A stretch of 64,000 bases of DNA from Enterococcus ratti (GTDB taxonomy: Bacteria > Bacillota > Bacilli > Lactobacillales > Enterococcaceae): the NCBI RefSeq assembly GCF_001886195.1, contig NZ_JXLB01000006.1:1-64000 (forward strand). The letters are read 5' to 3'. This document shows positions 1 to 8,982 of this stretch, piece by piece. Position 1 is the first letter of the stretch. Every line of letters starts with the position of its first letter. The translations under genes and the position numbers were made by a program. The notes below the pieces were generated by a model that was not told the DNA's origin, searched no databases, and saw only the letters and a program-made list of their open reading frames with translations.

Positions 1-468
1 ACCCTTTTGAAGGGTGGTTATGATTTTCAAACTTTTTTCGTTCAGAAAATAAAAAAGTGAAATTTTTGATAAATGAACATAATTAAAGACAAATTTGGTT
101 AAAAGTGGTTGGCTTTATTTCTATAAGATGCGAGTAGATTGCTTCTTTTTATAAAGCTCACAAGTTTTCGTTTTTTTCATGACTTTTGATGAAAGAATTA
201 AGAGTTTGTATTTATCCAAATGTTTGGAAAATTTAAGAAAAGTGTATGCCTACTTTTCAAGAATGATAACCCAATTCGAGGTCTATTTTTCACATTTATT
301 TTATGATGTACTGTCGAATAAACAATGATTAAATAAGCTAAATACTAGTTTGAAAGGTGAGGAATTTAACCTAAATGGATAAAATAAGAATCAATCGGCA
401 AGAGATGAAAATTTTTTCTTTTTTTCGATTCGAATTTTTTTCTTTGATAAATTGAATAATGGTTAATA
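1..468. other. AT-rich stretch without a recognisable gene
   Basis: No open frame here looks like a gene. The first 15 bases form a short inverted repeat (ACCCTT, 3-nt loop, AAGGGT) that could be the end of an upstream terminator or operator, but it has no T-run after it. The rest is A/T-rich leader sequence before the promoter of the next gene. Confidence 0.5.
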
Positions 469-498
469 TTGATTCTGTGAAAGAGAGATGTTTATACT
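469..498 (+). promoter_or_regulatory. sigma-A type promoter of the secreted orphan gene
   Basis: A -35 box TTGATT (469-474) and a -10 box TATACT (493-498) are separated by 18 bp. They lie 34 bp before the ATG, with the ribosome binding site AAAGGAGAG (514-522) in between. Confidence 0.6.
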
Positions 499-531
499 AG
501 ACTTACTAAAAACAAAGGAGAGAAATTCCAA

Positions 532-1239
532 ATGAAAAAAATATTTTCAATTATTTTAGTTAGTTCTACATTATTAAGTGGTGCTGCAATGGGAGGAAAT
601 GCTGTTTTTGCAGAGCAAGCCTCTCAAAAAATAAGTGCAGCTAAAGTCTCACATAGCTTAGAATTCGAGCAAATTAAAGAAGCAATTAGTGAATTTTATT
701 ATGTAGAGAACAATCAAAAGATGTTGAATAACAGGGTAATGCAAAGTAAAATAGACGATTTATTAAACCAAGTAAACCAGCTAGCTGATCCACTTGAAAA
801 ACAACTATTAACAAAAGAGTTAAAAGAGATTGAGAGTAGAGTATATGAAATGCGTCTTGCTACAGAAGACGGAGAAGTGATTGCTCAAGTGAGTGTAATT
901 GTTAACGACAATAGCTTAGACGTCTATACGAGAACTTTCCGTAACACATTATGGAAAAATCCTAATCAAGCATATGGAAAAATCAGTATTAAAGAAAAAA
1001 ATGGTTCACGTACACGAGCTATCTTCAATAAAACGTATGAAGTAGGAAATTATGTAACAAGTGTCAAGAAATTAAAACGAACTGGAAAAGATGCAACAAT
1101 TGTAATTTCAGCAGATAGAGCGGCATTACAAGTAAATAAAACAATAAAATTACCAAATACAACTACTGGAACGTATGAATTTAAGATTAATGACCAAGAA
1201 AAGAGTGTTTACTTAAACTCATTTATACCTAACGCTTAA
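532..1239 (+). CDS. secreted protein of unknown function
   Basis: A 235-residue protein with a clear Sec signal peptide: MKK start, hydrophobic core, then AVFA|EQ as the likely cleavage site near residue 28. There is no lipobox and no LPXTG anchor, so it is probably released. Residues about 45-105 are rich in Glu, Lys and Leu and look helical or coiled-coil. The C-terminal half is more beta-like, with polar and Thr-rich segments. I do not recognise the family. It has its own promoter and is followed by a strong terminator about 350 bp downstream, so it seems monocistronic. The start is supported by AAAGGAGAG 9 nt upstream. Confidence 0.7.
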   Translation: MKKIFSIILVSSTLLSGAAMGGNAVFAEQASQKISAAKVSHSLEFEQIKEAISEFYYVENNQKMLNNRVMQSKIDDLLNQVNQLADPLEKQLLTKELKEIESRVYEMRLATEDGEVIAQVSVIVNDNSLDVYTRTFRNTLWKNPNQAYGKISIKEKNGSRTRAIFNKTYEVGNYVTSVKKLKRTGKDATIVISADRAALQVNKTIKLPNTTTGTYEFKINDQEKSVYLNSFIPNA

Positions 1240-1585
1240 GAATTATAAAAAGGAAAGGATGAAAGAAAAGGTTTACTCGTAGATTAGTCACTGATAAGAA
1301 ACATTTAATGATATTGAACGTTTGAGTGTAAAGAAATAGTCTATGTGGTAGTATTCAATTCTTCCATCTTTTTCTCATTTTTGGTGTTGGATTTTTAATT
1401 TTTTTGATTGAAAAAATACAGTGGCTAATTTATGGTATTTAGTCCTTGTTATCATGGTAGATCAAGCTGTTTTTTTACGCGATGAGATAACGGCTGTTTT
1501 ATAAGCAAGCTTTGTAAAAGCATTGTACAAATTCATTATCAAAAAACAGCCACGTTTTTATATAAATAAGTTAATTTTATTAAGT
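1240..1585. other. intergenic stretch, no supported gene
   Basis: Only short frames are present. The 10-mer GCTGTTTTTT or a near copy occurs twice in the same orientation (about 1465 and 1493), and its inverse AAAAAACAGC lies at 1541-1550. CGGCTGTTTT (1491-1500) and AAAAAACAGCC (1541-1551) can therefore pair into a weak hairpin. Its function is not clear. Confidence 0.4.
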
Positions 1586-1630
1586 AATAATGAGACAACG
1601 ATCGAATATGTGAAGTTGTCTCATTATTTT
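1586..1630. terminator. intrinsic terminator, 14-bp stem
   Basis: AATAATGAGACAAC (1586-1599) pairs perfectly with 1615-1628 across a 15-nt loop and is followed by TT-rich sequence. It probably ends transcription of the secreted orphan gene and insulates cls. Confidence 0.75.
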
Positions 1631-1669
1631 GTTGTGTGAAAGAAGTGGAATTTTTTAATTAATTGTGTA

Positions 1670-1693
1670 GTTAGGAATGAGTAATTTCCTAAC
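1670..1693. promoter_or_regulatory. 8-bp inverted repeat upstream of cls
   Basis: GTTAGGAA (1670-1677) and TTCCTAAC (1686-1693) are perfect arms around an 8-nt centre, 80 bp before the cls start. No T-run follows, so an operator is more likely than a terminator. No regulator can be named. Confidence 0.4.
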
Positions 1694-1772
1694 CACTTAC
1701 CCCCTAGTTTTTCTTTACTTTAAAAAATAACTCAGCTATTCTTAAGTAGGCAAAAAAATGAAGAGGTGAGCC

Positions 1773-3221
1773 ATGGGAGTAGTTGTAAATCATTTTTTTA
1801 TTATTATCTTAATTGCAAATATATTATTATCGCTCGTCATCATTTTTCGTGAGCGAAAAGAAACTGCTCAAACATGGGCATGGTTGTTGGTGTTGTTGTT
1901 TATTCCGATTGTTGGTTTTATTCTTTATATTTTTCTTGGCAGAGGCATCTCGAAAGATAAAATTTTTGATTTAAAGATTCAAGGAAAAATTGGTAAAAAT
2001 CTTGAAATTGAAGAAGATAAACAAGCGTTAATCCGCGGGTTATATCCGCATCCGCCTACAGGGCAAGTAGACGTTAAACAACTAATTTACATGTTGACGG
2101 TTTTTGAAAGTACGTTGTACACGACAAAAAACAAAGTAACATTGTTTACCGATGGACGAGAAAAATTTGAGGCGTTGTTGGAGGACATCAGGCATGCAAA
2201 AGACCACATTCATTTTCAATACTATATTTATCGTAGTGATGCGTTAGGAATTAAGGTTCGAGAGGCTTTAACGGCGGCTGCGAAAAGAGGAGTCAAAGTT
2301 CGAGTATTGTTAGATGCTTGGGGTTCCACACAAGTGAAGGCTAAATTTTTTCAAGAATTACAATCAGCTGGCGGTGAAATTGCCTTTTTCTTTCCTTTGT
2401 TTGTGCCTTATCTCAATCCACGAATCAACTATAGAAACCATCGGAAAATTGTTGTAATTGATGGGAAGATCGGGTATATTGGTGGATTTAATGTAGGAAG
2501 CGAGTATTTAGGTGAAGTAGCGAAGTTTGGTTATTGGCGTGACAATCATTTGCGTATTTATGGTGAAGCTGTTTACACTTTGCAAAATCGTTTCTTAATG
2601 GATTGGAATTCACAGCGTGTAAAAGAGGTCAGCTATGCACCAAACTTTTTTCCTACGATTGAATCAATAGGCAATTTGGCTCTTCAGATAGTAACGAGTG
2701 GCCCCGATTCGGAACACGAACAAATTAAAATGACCTATTTAAAAGTGATTTCATTAGCCAAAAAAGAGATTTTAATTCAAACACCCTATTATATCCCGGA
2801 TGAATCGATTCATGAAGCTTTAAAGCTGGCATTGCTTTCAGGAGTAAACGTCCAGATACAAATACCAAATAAGCCCGATCATCCACTTGTTTATTGGGCG
2901 ACTTATTCTTTTGCAGCGGAATTGCTTGAATATGGTGCCATAATAGAAACCTATGAGAATGGATTCATTCATGCCAAAACAATGATTGTTGATAGCGGGA
3001 TCGTTTCGATCGGCTCAGCAAATATCGATGTACGCTCTTTTAAATTAGATTTTGAAGTAAATACATTGATTTATGATGAAAAAATGGCAACGCAGGTAAG
3101 GAAAGCATTTTTTGAGGATTCAATGATGTCTCAACGCTTAACTAGGGAAATTTACGATCAGCGAGGATGTAGAATAAAATTAAAAGAAGGGTTGGCACGA
3201 TTAATTTCTCCTTTGTTATAA
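1773..3221 (+). CDS. cls: cardiolipin synthase
   Basis: A membrane enzyme that condenses two phosphatidylglycerol molecules into cardiolipin and glycerol. The 482-residue length fits the family. Two N-terminal membrane segments (about residues 7-26 and 37-56) are followed by two phospholipase D domains, each with the HxKxxxxD catalytic signature: HRKIVVIDG near residue 222 and HAKTMIVDS near residue 400. The start is supported by GAGGTG 7 nt upstream. It is monocistronic, lying between the terminators at 1586 and 3230. Changes in cls are known in daptomycin-resistant enterococci, so its nearness to the lia genes further along is notable, though the sequence shows no direct link. Confidence 0.95.
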   Translation: MGVVVNHFFIIILIANILLSLVIIFRERKETAQTWAWLLVLLFIPIVGFILYIFLGRGISKDKIFDLKIQGKIGKNLEIEEDKQALIRGLYPHPPTGQVDVKQLIYMLTVFESTLYTTKNKVTLFTDGREKFEALLEDIRHAKDHIHFQYYIYRSDALGIKVREALTAAAKRGVKVRVLLDAWGSTQVKAKFFQELQSAGGEIAFFFPLFVPYLNPRINYRNHRKIVVIDGKIGYIGGFNVGSEYLGEVAKFGYWRDNHLRIYGEAVYTLQNRFLMDWNSQRVKEVSYAPNFFPTIESIGNLALQIVTSGPDSEHEQIKMTYLKVISLAKKEILIQTPYYIPDESIHEALKLALLSGVNVQIQIPNKPDHPLVYWATYSFAAELLEYGAIIETYENGFIHAKTMIVDSGIVSIGSANIDVRSFKLDFEVNTLIYDEKMATQVRKAFFEDSMMSQRLTREIYDQRGCRIKLKEGLARLISPLL

Positions 3222-3229
3222 TCTAAATC

Positions 3230-3278
3230 AAAAAGGACATGAATAGACGTTTTTGACGCCTTTTCATGTCCTTTTTTT
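3230..3278 (+). terminator. terminator of cls
   Basis: AAAAAGGACATGAA (3230-3243) pairs with TTCATGTCCTTTTT (3263-3276), followed by more T residues, 9 nt after the cls stop codon. Confidence 0.85.
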
Positions 3279-3554
3279 GTCGGGGCCATTTCTGTAAACT
3301 GTCAGAAATGGAGAAAGCGTCTCGCATGAGCTTAACTTTGGGGTACTTCTTGATTTTGGGGAAAGCAAGAAATAAGTTAACTAATGCTTAATAAAGAGAC
3401 ACATTTCAAAGCAAGTATAGCATAGATATACTTAATGAGATAGTATTTTTTTTATGAAATCCATTGTTTTTGTTATTTAAAAAATCTGATTCGTTTTCAA
3501 GCATTAGTGGAAATGTTAAAATGAATTTACTTTAGAATTAAAGGAGATTTTTAA
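3279..3554 (+). promoter_or_regulatory. pstS upstream region: inverted repeat and promoter
   Basis: CCATTTCTG (3286-3294) and CAGAAATGG (3303-3311) form a perfect 9-bp inverted repeat with no T-run. Nearer the gene is an extended -10 promoter: TTTTCA (3494-3499), 17 bp, then TAAAAT (3517-3522) preceded by TGT. The ribosome binding site AAAGGAG lies just before pstS. I see no PhoP-type TTTACA repeat in this gap, unlike the one after pstS. Confidence 0.5.
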
Positions 3555-4409
3555 ATGAAAAAATTCAAATTACTCTTGCCGATGCTAGGATTAATCATTT
3601 TTTTATCAGGTTGTTCAAAATGGATTGATCGAGGAGAATCCATTACGGCTGTTGGCTCCTCTGCTTTACAGCCTTTGGTTGAAACAGTTGCTGAATCTTT
3701 TCAGGCTGAAAATCCCGGGAAGTTTATTAATGTTCAAGGAGGAGGAAGTGGTACAGGATTATCTCAAGTTCAATCGGGCGCAGTAAACATTGGAAATTCT
3801 GATTTGTTTGCAGAAGAAAAATCAGGAATTGATGCGGCTGCTCTAGTGGACCATCGTGTAGCGGTAGTGGGAATCGCACCAATTGTAAATAAAGAAGTAG
3901 GAATCAAAGACATTTCATTGATGAATTTAAGAAAGTTATTTACAGGTGAAATTGAAAATTGGAAAGAATTGGGCGGCAATGACCAGCCCGTGGTTATTTT
4001 AAATCGTGCATCCGGTAGTGGAACGCGCAGCACGTTTGAAAAATGGGTATTAGACGGAGCAACGGCTGTTCGTGCACAAGAACAAGATTCAAGCGGAATG
4101 GTACGTCAAATTGTAGCTGACACTCCTGGTGCGATCAGTTATGTGGCATTTTCTTACGTGAACAAGGAGGTAGCGGCATTAAGTATTGATGGAGTTGCTC
4201 CAACAGATGAAAATGTTATGACTAATAAATGGACGATTTGGTCTTATGAACACATGTATACAAAAGATCAACCAAAACAATTAACAAAAGAGTTTTTAGA
4301 ATATATGCTTTCTGACAATGTACAAAAACATATTGTCGGTGAATTAGGTTATATTCCCGTTTCACGTATGCAGGTGGAACGAGATTGGGAAGGAAATATT
4401 GTAAAATAA
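3555..4409 (+). CDS. pstS: phosphate ABC transporter substrate-binding lipoprotein
   Basis: Captures inorganic phosphate outside the cell and delivers it to the PstCA channel. The 284-residue precursor has a lipoprotein signal ending in the lipobox LSGC (Cys20), so it is expected to be lipid-anchored by Lgt, whose gene lies 9 kb downstream. Phosphate-binding loops typical of PstS are visible: GSSALQPLVE near residue 34, GGGSGTGLSQV near 62, and RASGSGTRSTFEKW near 151. It is the first gene of the pst cluster, but a 112-bp gap with its own regulatory repeats separates it from pstC. Confidence 0.95.
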   Translation: MKKFKLLLPMLGLIIFLSGCSKWIDRGESITAVGSSALQPLVETVAESFQAENPGKFINVQGGGSGTGLSQVQSGAVNIGNSDLFAEEKSGIDAAALVDHRVAVVGIAPIVNKEVGIKDISLMNLRKLFTGEIENWKELGGNDQPVVILNRASGSGTRSTFEKWVLDGATAVRAQEQDSSGMVRQIVADTPGAISYVAFSYVNKEVAALSIDGVAPTDENVMTNKWTIWSYEHMYTKDQPKQLTKEFLEYMLSDNVQKHIVGELGYIPVSRMQVERDWEGNIVK

Positions 4410-4414
4410 TTCCC

Positions 4415-4451
4415 TTTACAAAAAATTTACAAACTTCGCATAAATTTTACA
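4415..4451 (+). promoter_or_regulatory. candidate PhoP box upstream of pstC
   Basis: TTTACA occurs at 4415-4420 and 4426-4431 with exactly 5 bp between, and again at 4446-4451. The start-to-start distances of 11 and 20 bp place the copies on one DNA face. A degenerate TTCGCA at 4435-4440 fits between them. Direct TT(A/T/C)ACA repeats with 5-bp spacers are the known Bacillus PhoP binding pattern. TTGACA at 4468-4473 could be a -35 box, but no good -10 follows it. Confidence 0.5.
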
Positions 4452-4521
4452 TGTTATTAAACATAAATTGACATTTACTTTGTACACTGAATAGGCATGC
4501 CTTATGAAGGAGGAATCATCT

Positions 4522-5442
4522 GTGGAAGATGTAAAAAAAGCATTATTAACTAAATCTAAGCGTTCAAGAATGGAACAGCACGGTAAATTCATTAGTTTTT
4601 TGTGTATTGCGTTTATCGTTGTTGTCGTATTAGCCATTTTTTATTTTGTTGCAAGCAAGGGGTTAGCAACCTTTTTTGTCAATAAGATTAACGTATTTGA
4701 TTTCTTGTTTGGCACCAATTGGAATCCAGGGCAAGTAGGAGCTGACGGAAAACCGTTGGTCGGTGCTTTACCAATGATTGCTGGCTCATTTATTGTTACT
4801 TTTTTATCTGCAATTATTGCTACACCTTTTGCCATCGGAGCAGCGGTTTTTATGACAGAAATTTCTCCAAAGAATGGAACAAAAATTTTACAGCCGGTCA
4901 TTGAGTTATTAGTGGGAATTCCATCTGTTGTGTATGGTTTTATTGGGTTATCAGTGATCGTTCCTTTTATTAGAAGTGTTTTTGGTGGTACTGGTTTTGG
5001 TATTTTAGCTGGGACGTTTGTTTTGTTTATTATGATTTTACCAACTGTAACGACTATGACTGTTGACGCACTTAAAGCTGTGCCTCGTCATTATCGTGAA
5101 GCTTCTCTAGCGTTAGGAGCGACAAGATGGCAAACAATTTATAAAGTTGTTTTGCGTGCGGCAGTACCAGGAATTTTAACGGCAGTTGTTTTTGGGATGG
5201 CACGTGCCTTTGGTGAAGCTCTAGCGATCCAAATGGTTATCGGAAATGCGGCATTGATGCCTACAGGATTGACTACTCCTGCTTCTACGCTGACTTCTAT
5301 TTTGACGATGGGAATCGGGAATACGATCATGGGGACGGTTGAAAATAATGTGTTATGGTCATTAGCCTTAATTTTACTGTTGATGTCTTTATTCTTTAAT
5401 ATTGTAATTCGAATGATTGGTAAGAAAGGAGCATTGAACTAA
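4522..5442 (+). CDS. pstC: phosphate ABC transporter permease PstC
   Basis: One of two membrane subunits of the Pst channel. I place the start at GTG 4522, giving 306 residues, because the upstream in-frame ATG at 4504 is immediately followed by AAGGAGG (4507-4513), which is an ideal ribosome binding site 8 nt before the GTG. The protein has a cytoplasmic N-terminus, about six hydrophobic segments, and the permease coupling motif EASLALGATRWQTI in the cytoplasmic loop. Its stop codon overlaps the pstA start by one base, indicating translational coupling. Confidence 0.93.
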   Translation: MEDVKKALLTKSKRSRMEQHGKFISFLCIAFIVVVVLAIFYFVASKGLATFFVNKINVFDFLFGTNWNPGQVGADGKPLVGALPMIAGSFIVTFLSAIIATPFAIGAAVFMTEISPKNGTKILQPVIELLVGIPSVVYGFIGLSVIVPFIRSVFGGTGFGILAGTFVLFIMILPTVTTMTVDALKAVPRHYREASLALGATRWQTIYKVVLRAAVPGILTAVVFGMARAFGEALAIQMVIGNAALMPTGLTTPASTLTSILTMGIGNTIMGTVENNVLWSLALILLLMSLFFNIVIRMIGKKGALN

Positions 5443-6326
5443 TGAAGGCAAAACGTGCGGATAAAATTGCAACAGGTGTTCTTTACACGATCTCCGGAAT
5501 TATCGTATTGATTTTGGCTGCCTTGCTTTTATATATTTTAATTCGAGGGATTCCTCATATTTCTTGGTCCTTTTTAACTGAACCAGCAAAAGCTTATCAA
5601 GCCGGCGGAGGAATTGGCATTCAATTGTTTAATTCGATTTATTTATTATTGATTACCATGATTATTAGTTTTCCTCTTTCATTAGGTGCAGGGATCTATC
5701 TTTCTGAATATGCTGGGAAAAATTGGCTGACAGACGTCATTCGTACATCTATTGAAATTTTAAGCTCACTGCCGTCTGTCGTAGTTGGTTTATTTGGTTT
5801 TTTAGTTTTTGTTATTCAGTTTCAGTATGGGTTTTCGATTATTTCTGGGGCGTTGGCTTTGACAGTTTTTAATTTGCCTTTATTGACAAGAACAGTAGAA
5901 GAATCGCTGCAATCTGTTCATTATACCCAACGTGAAGCGGGACTGGCATTGGGTCTATCACGTTGGGAGACGGTTATTCGGGTGGTAGTTCCAGAAGCAA
6001 CTCCGGGAATTTTAACAGGTGTGATTTTGAGTTCAGGTAGAATTTTTGGTGAAGCCGCAGCTTTAATTTATACGGCTGGTCAAAGCGCTCCAGCTCTTGA
6101 TTTTTCAAACTGGAATCCATTGAGTGTATCTAGTCCAATCAGTATTTTTCGTCAAGCTGAAACGTTAGCTGTTCATATTTGGAAAATCAATACAGAAGGA
6201 ACGATGCCAGATGGCGTATCAGTGTCTGCGGGAGCTTCTGCTGTATTGATTATAGCAGTATTACTATTTAATTTTGGTGCTCGTGCTATAGGGAAACGTT
6301 TGTATCGTAAAATGACTTCAGCTTAA
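5442..6326 (+). CDS. pstA: phosphate ABC transporter permease PstA
   Basis: Second membrane subunit of the phosphate channel, 294 residues with about six transmembrane segments. The EAA loop reads [23 protein letters not shown] near residue 165. [11 protein letters not shown] near residue 107 matches the corresponding segment of PstC. It starts on the last base of pstC (TAATG) and is followed within 11 bp by the first pstB, so the operon is tightly packed. Confidence 0.95.
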   Translation: MKAKRADKIATGVLYTISGIIVLILAALLLYILIRGIPHISWSFLTEPAKAYQAGGGIGIQLFNSIYLLLITMIISFPLSLGAGIYLSEYAGKNWLTDVIRTSIEILSSLPSVVVGLFGFLVFVIQFQYGFSIISGALALTVFNLPLLTRTVEESLQSVHYTQREAGLALGLSRWETVIRVVVPEATPGILTGVILSSGRIFGEAAALIYTAGQSAPALDFSNWNPLSVSSPISIFRQAETLAVHIWKINTEGTMPDGVSVSAGASAVLIIAVLLFNFGARAIGKRLYRKMTSA

Positions 6327-6336
6327 GGAGAAGAAG

Positions 6337-7146
6337 ATGATGAAGGAATACAATTGGAATGAAAGAAACATCTTGACGATGAGTTCAACAAAAGAAGTGG
6401 CTTTGTATACAGAAAATCTTCACGTTTGGTATGGTGAGAACGAAGCGATCAAAGGAGTAGACTTAGAATTTGAAAAAAAGAAAATTACTGCTTTGATTGG
6501 TCCTTCGGGTTGTGGAAAATCGACCTATTTACGTTCATTAAATCGCATGAATGATGGGATTGCTAATACGAAAGTTACTGGAAAAATTATGTATAAAGAT
6601 GTAGATATTAATGCGCCGCAAATTGATGTGTATGAAATGCGCAAACGCATAGGGATGGTTTTTCAGCGGCCTAATCCCTTTAGTAAATCAATCTATGAAA
6701 ACATCACCTTTGCGTTGAAACGACACGGTGAAAAGGATAAGAAGAAGTTAGATGAAATTGTTGAAACTAGTTTGAAACAAGCTGCGTTATGGGATCAGGT
6801 AAAAGATAATTTAGAAAAAAGTGCGCTAGCCTTATCAGGCGGGCAGCAGCAGCGGCTGTGTATTGCTCGTGCGATTGCTATGAAGCCGGATATATTATTA
6901 TTAGATGAACCAGCCAGTGCGTTAGATCCGATTTCTACAGGAACAGTAGAAGAAACACTCATCAATTTAAAAGCTGATTATACGATTATCATTGTTACTC
7001 ATAATATGCAACAAGCAGCTCGTATCAGTGATTATACTGCTTTTTTCTATTTGGGAAAAGCGATTGAATATGATAAAACGAATAAGATATTTACTAGACC
7101 AAAAATTCAAGCGACCGAAGATTATGTATCTGGTCATTTTGGATAA
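6337..7146 (+). CDS. pstB: phosphate ABC transporter ATPase, first copy
   Basis: Energises PstCA. This 269-residue ATPase has Walker [10 protein letters not shown] near residue 52, the Q-loop region MVFQRPNPF, signature LSGGQQQR, Walker [15 protein letters not shown] and a switch His in VTHNMQQA. It carries about 20 more N-terminal residues than the second copy. A later in-frame ATG (MSSTKEV) would make it more typical, but GGAGAAG just before 6337 supports the longer form. Two adjacent pstB genes are common in Bacillus and enterococci. Confidence 0.94.
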   Translation: MMKEYNWNERNILTMSSTKEVALYTENLHVWYGENEAIKGVDLEFEKKKITALIGPSGCGKSTYLRSLNRMNDGIANTKVTGKIMYKDVDINAPQIDVYEMRKRIGMVFQRPNPFSKSIYENITFALKRHGEKDKKKLDEIVETSLKQAALWDQVKDNLEKSALALSGGQQQRLCIARAIAMKPDILLLDEPASALDPISTGTVEETLINLKADYTIIIVTHNMQQAARISDYTAFFYLGKAIEYDKTNKIFTRPKIQATEDYVSGHFG

Positions 7147-7161
7147 GGCGGAGGATTCGTT

Positions 7162-7920
7162 ATGGCAAAAGAAATTATCTCATCAAAAGATTTACATCTC
7201 TACTACGGGAAAAAAGAAGCGCTAAAAGGGATTGATTTAAGTTTCAATCAAGGAGAAATCACTGCAATGATTGGTCCTTCAGGCTGTGGAAAATCGACTT
7301 ATTTGCGTTCCTTGAATCGGATGAATGATTTGATTCCCGGAGTGACAATTACGGGAAGTGTGCTTTATAAAGAAAAAGATATTTATGGACCAAAAACAGA
7401 TATTGTCGAATTACGTAAAGAAATCGGCATGGTGTTTCAACAACCTAATCCTTTTCCTTTTTCTATTTATGAAAATGTCATTTATGGATTAAAATTAAAA
7501 GGTGAAAAAGACAAAAAAGTTTTTGATCAAATAGTAGAAGAAAGTTTAAAAGCGGCTTCAGTTTGGGAAGATGTCAAAGATAAATTGCATAAAAGTGCGC
7601 TTTCTTTATCGGGGGGGCAGCAGCAGCGAGTTTGTATTGCTAGAGTGCTGGCAGTGAATCCAGACATTATTTTATTGGATGAACCAACAAGTGCGCTTGA
7701 TCCTGTTTCTACGGGAAAAATTGAGAGCATGCTCTTGGAATTAAAAGAAAGATATACTATGATTATAGTTACGCATAATATGTCACAAGCTTCACGTGTT
7801 TCAGATAAAACGGCTTTTTTCTTAGATGGAAATTTGATTGAGTTTAACGATACAAAAAAAATCTTTATGACTCCAGAAAAAAAAGAAACAGAAGACTATA
7901 TTTCAGGGCGATTTGGATAA
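7162..7920 (+). CDS. pstB: phosphate ABC transporter ATPase, second copy
   Basis: A 252-residue paralogue of the preceding gene, with Walker [10 protein letters not shown] near residue 38, [12 protein letters not shown], signature LSGGQQQR and Walker [15 protein letters not shown]. The standard PTSALDP contrasts with PASALDP in the first copy. It starts 15 bp after copy one with GGCGGAGG upstream. The two copies are clearly related but diverged, so this is an old duplication rather than a recent one. They may work as a heterodimer or be used under different conditions; the sequence does not show which. Confidence 0.94.
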   Translation: MAKEIISSKDLHLYYGKKEALKGIDLSFNQGEITAMIGPSGCGKSTYLRSLNRMNDLIPGVTITGSVLYKEKDIYGPKTDIVELRKEIGMVFQQPNPFPFSIYENVIYGLKLKGEKDKKVFDQIVEESLKAASVWEDVKDKLHKSALSLSGGQQQRVCIARVLAVNPDIILLDEPTSALDPVSTGKIESMLLELKERYTMIIVTHNMSQASRVSDKTAFFLDGNLIEFNDTKKIFMTPEKKETEDYISGRFG

Positions 7921-7932
7921 GGGGGAAATAAA

Positions 7933-8610
7933 ATGTTGCGAACGCAGTTTGAAGAAGAGTTGCTTAATCTTCATAATCAATTTTATGAGATGGGGATGAT
8001 GGTTAGCAGTGCAGTGCATAAGTCAGTTCGTGCGTACATCAAACATGATAAAACACTTGCGCAAGAAGTCATTGAAAATGACATAAAAATCAATGATATG
8101 GAAACACGTTTAGAGAAAAAAAGTTTTGAAATGATTGCGCTACAACAACCAGTGACAACGGACTTGCGTATGATTATTACAGTGATGAAAGCAAGTTCAG
8201 ATTTAGAGCGGATGGCTGATCATGCTGTTTCTGTTGCTAAATCAACGATCCGTGTCAAAGGACAAACAAGAATACCGGAAATTGAAAAAGAGATTTCCGA
8301 CATGTCCGATTATGTAAAAAAAATGGTGGATAACGTTTTGGTGGCTTACGTAAAAACGGATGAAAAAGATGCACGAACGATTGCTAATATGGATCAACGA
8401 GTCAATGATTACTTTAATCGTATTTATAATGCAACCATCAAAAATATGCAGTCTGATCCAGAGACAGTAATCAGTGGAACAGATTATTTGAATGTTGCGA
8501 GTTATTTGGAACGTATTGGAGATTATGTGACAAACATTTGTGAATGGATTGTTTACTTAGCGACTGGGAAAATTACTGAATTAAATATAAATCATAACGA
8601 AATTTTTTAA
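7933..8610 (+). CDS. phoU: phosphate transport regulator PhoU
   Basis: A cytoplasmic helical protein that restrains phosphate uptake and PhoR signalling when phosphate is plentiful. The 225-residue length and two-repeat architecture are typical. Each repeat has the ExxxD metal-binding style: VIENDIKINDMETRLE near residue 47 and DARTIANMDQRVNDYFN near 148, with SSDLERMADHAVS and VASYLERIGDYVTN as the paired helices. It is the last gene of the pst operon; a terminator follows about 35 bp downstream. Confidence 0.95.
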   Translation: MLRTQFEEELLNLHNQFYEMGMMVSSAVHKSVRAYIKHDKTLAQEVIENDIKINDMETRLEKKSFEMIALQQPVTTDLRMIITVMKASSDLERMADHAVSVAKSTIRVKGQTRIPEIEKEISDMSDYVKKMVDNVLVAYVKTDEKDARTIANMDQRVNDYFNRIYNATIKNMQSDPETVISGTDYLNVASYLERIGDYVTNICEWIVYLATGKITELNINHNEIF

Positions 8611-8644
8611 GCAAATGATTTTATGCAGGTACCTCAACGTCGTG

Positions 8645-8698
8645 AGCCGAAGAATGATGAAAATACAAAATGCTATTTTCGATTTTTTCGGCTTTTTT
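8645..8698 (+). terminator. terminator of the pst operon
   Basis: AGCCGAA (8645-8651) pairs with TTCGGCT (8687-8693), followed by T5. The long loop contains a second possible pairing (AAAATA with TATTTT). Confidence 0.75.
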
Positions 8699-8982
8699 GA
8701 TGTAGATAAAATATAAAGAAATATCAAATTTAAATTTCTGTTAGTGAATGCTTTTTGCGTATTTTTTGCATGATTTATAATACTTATAAAGATGAAGGAA
8801 ATTAACAATGTAAAAAGCAGTACGTCTATTTTTTTAAAAGCAGGATTAATTAGTTTTTAATAATTATCTTAAGTTGGAGAAAAATTTACTACTTAAGTCC
8901 TATGACTTTTACTGTTATTCCGTGCATAATATGAATGTAAGGAAAAGCTTGCAAACTATTTTTGCTTAAGGAGGCAATTTCC
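8699..8982 (+). promoter_or_regulatory. liaX upstream region with a LiaR-like inverted repeat and promoter
   Basis: AAGTC (8895-8899), CTAT, GACTT (8904-8908) is an inverted repeat resembling LiaR/VraR-family sites. It overlaps the position of a poor -35 box and lies 16 bp before a -10-like CATAAT (8925-8930). A poor -35 with an activator site over it is what a response-regulator-dependent promoter should look like. The rest of the gap holds no gene. Confidence 0.45.

Noticed and set aside
4468-4496. TTGACA as a complete pstC promoter
   Set aside because: The -35 is perfect but no acceptable -10 lies at 16-18 bp, so only the PhoP-like repeats are reported.
4504-4521. ATG 4504 as the pstC start
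   Set aside because: It is followed at once by AAGGAGG, which serves as ribosome binding site for the GTG at 4522, and no ribosome binding site precedes the ATG.
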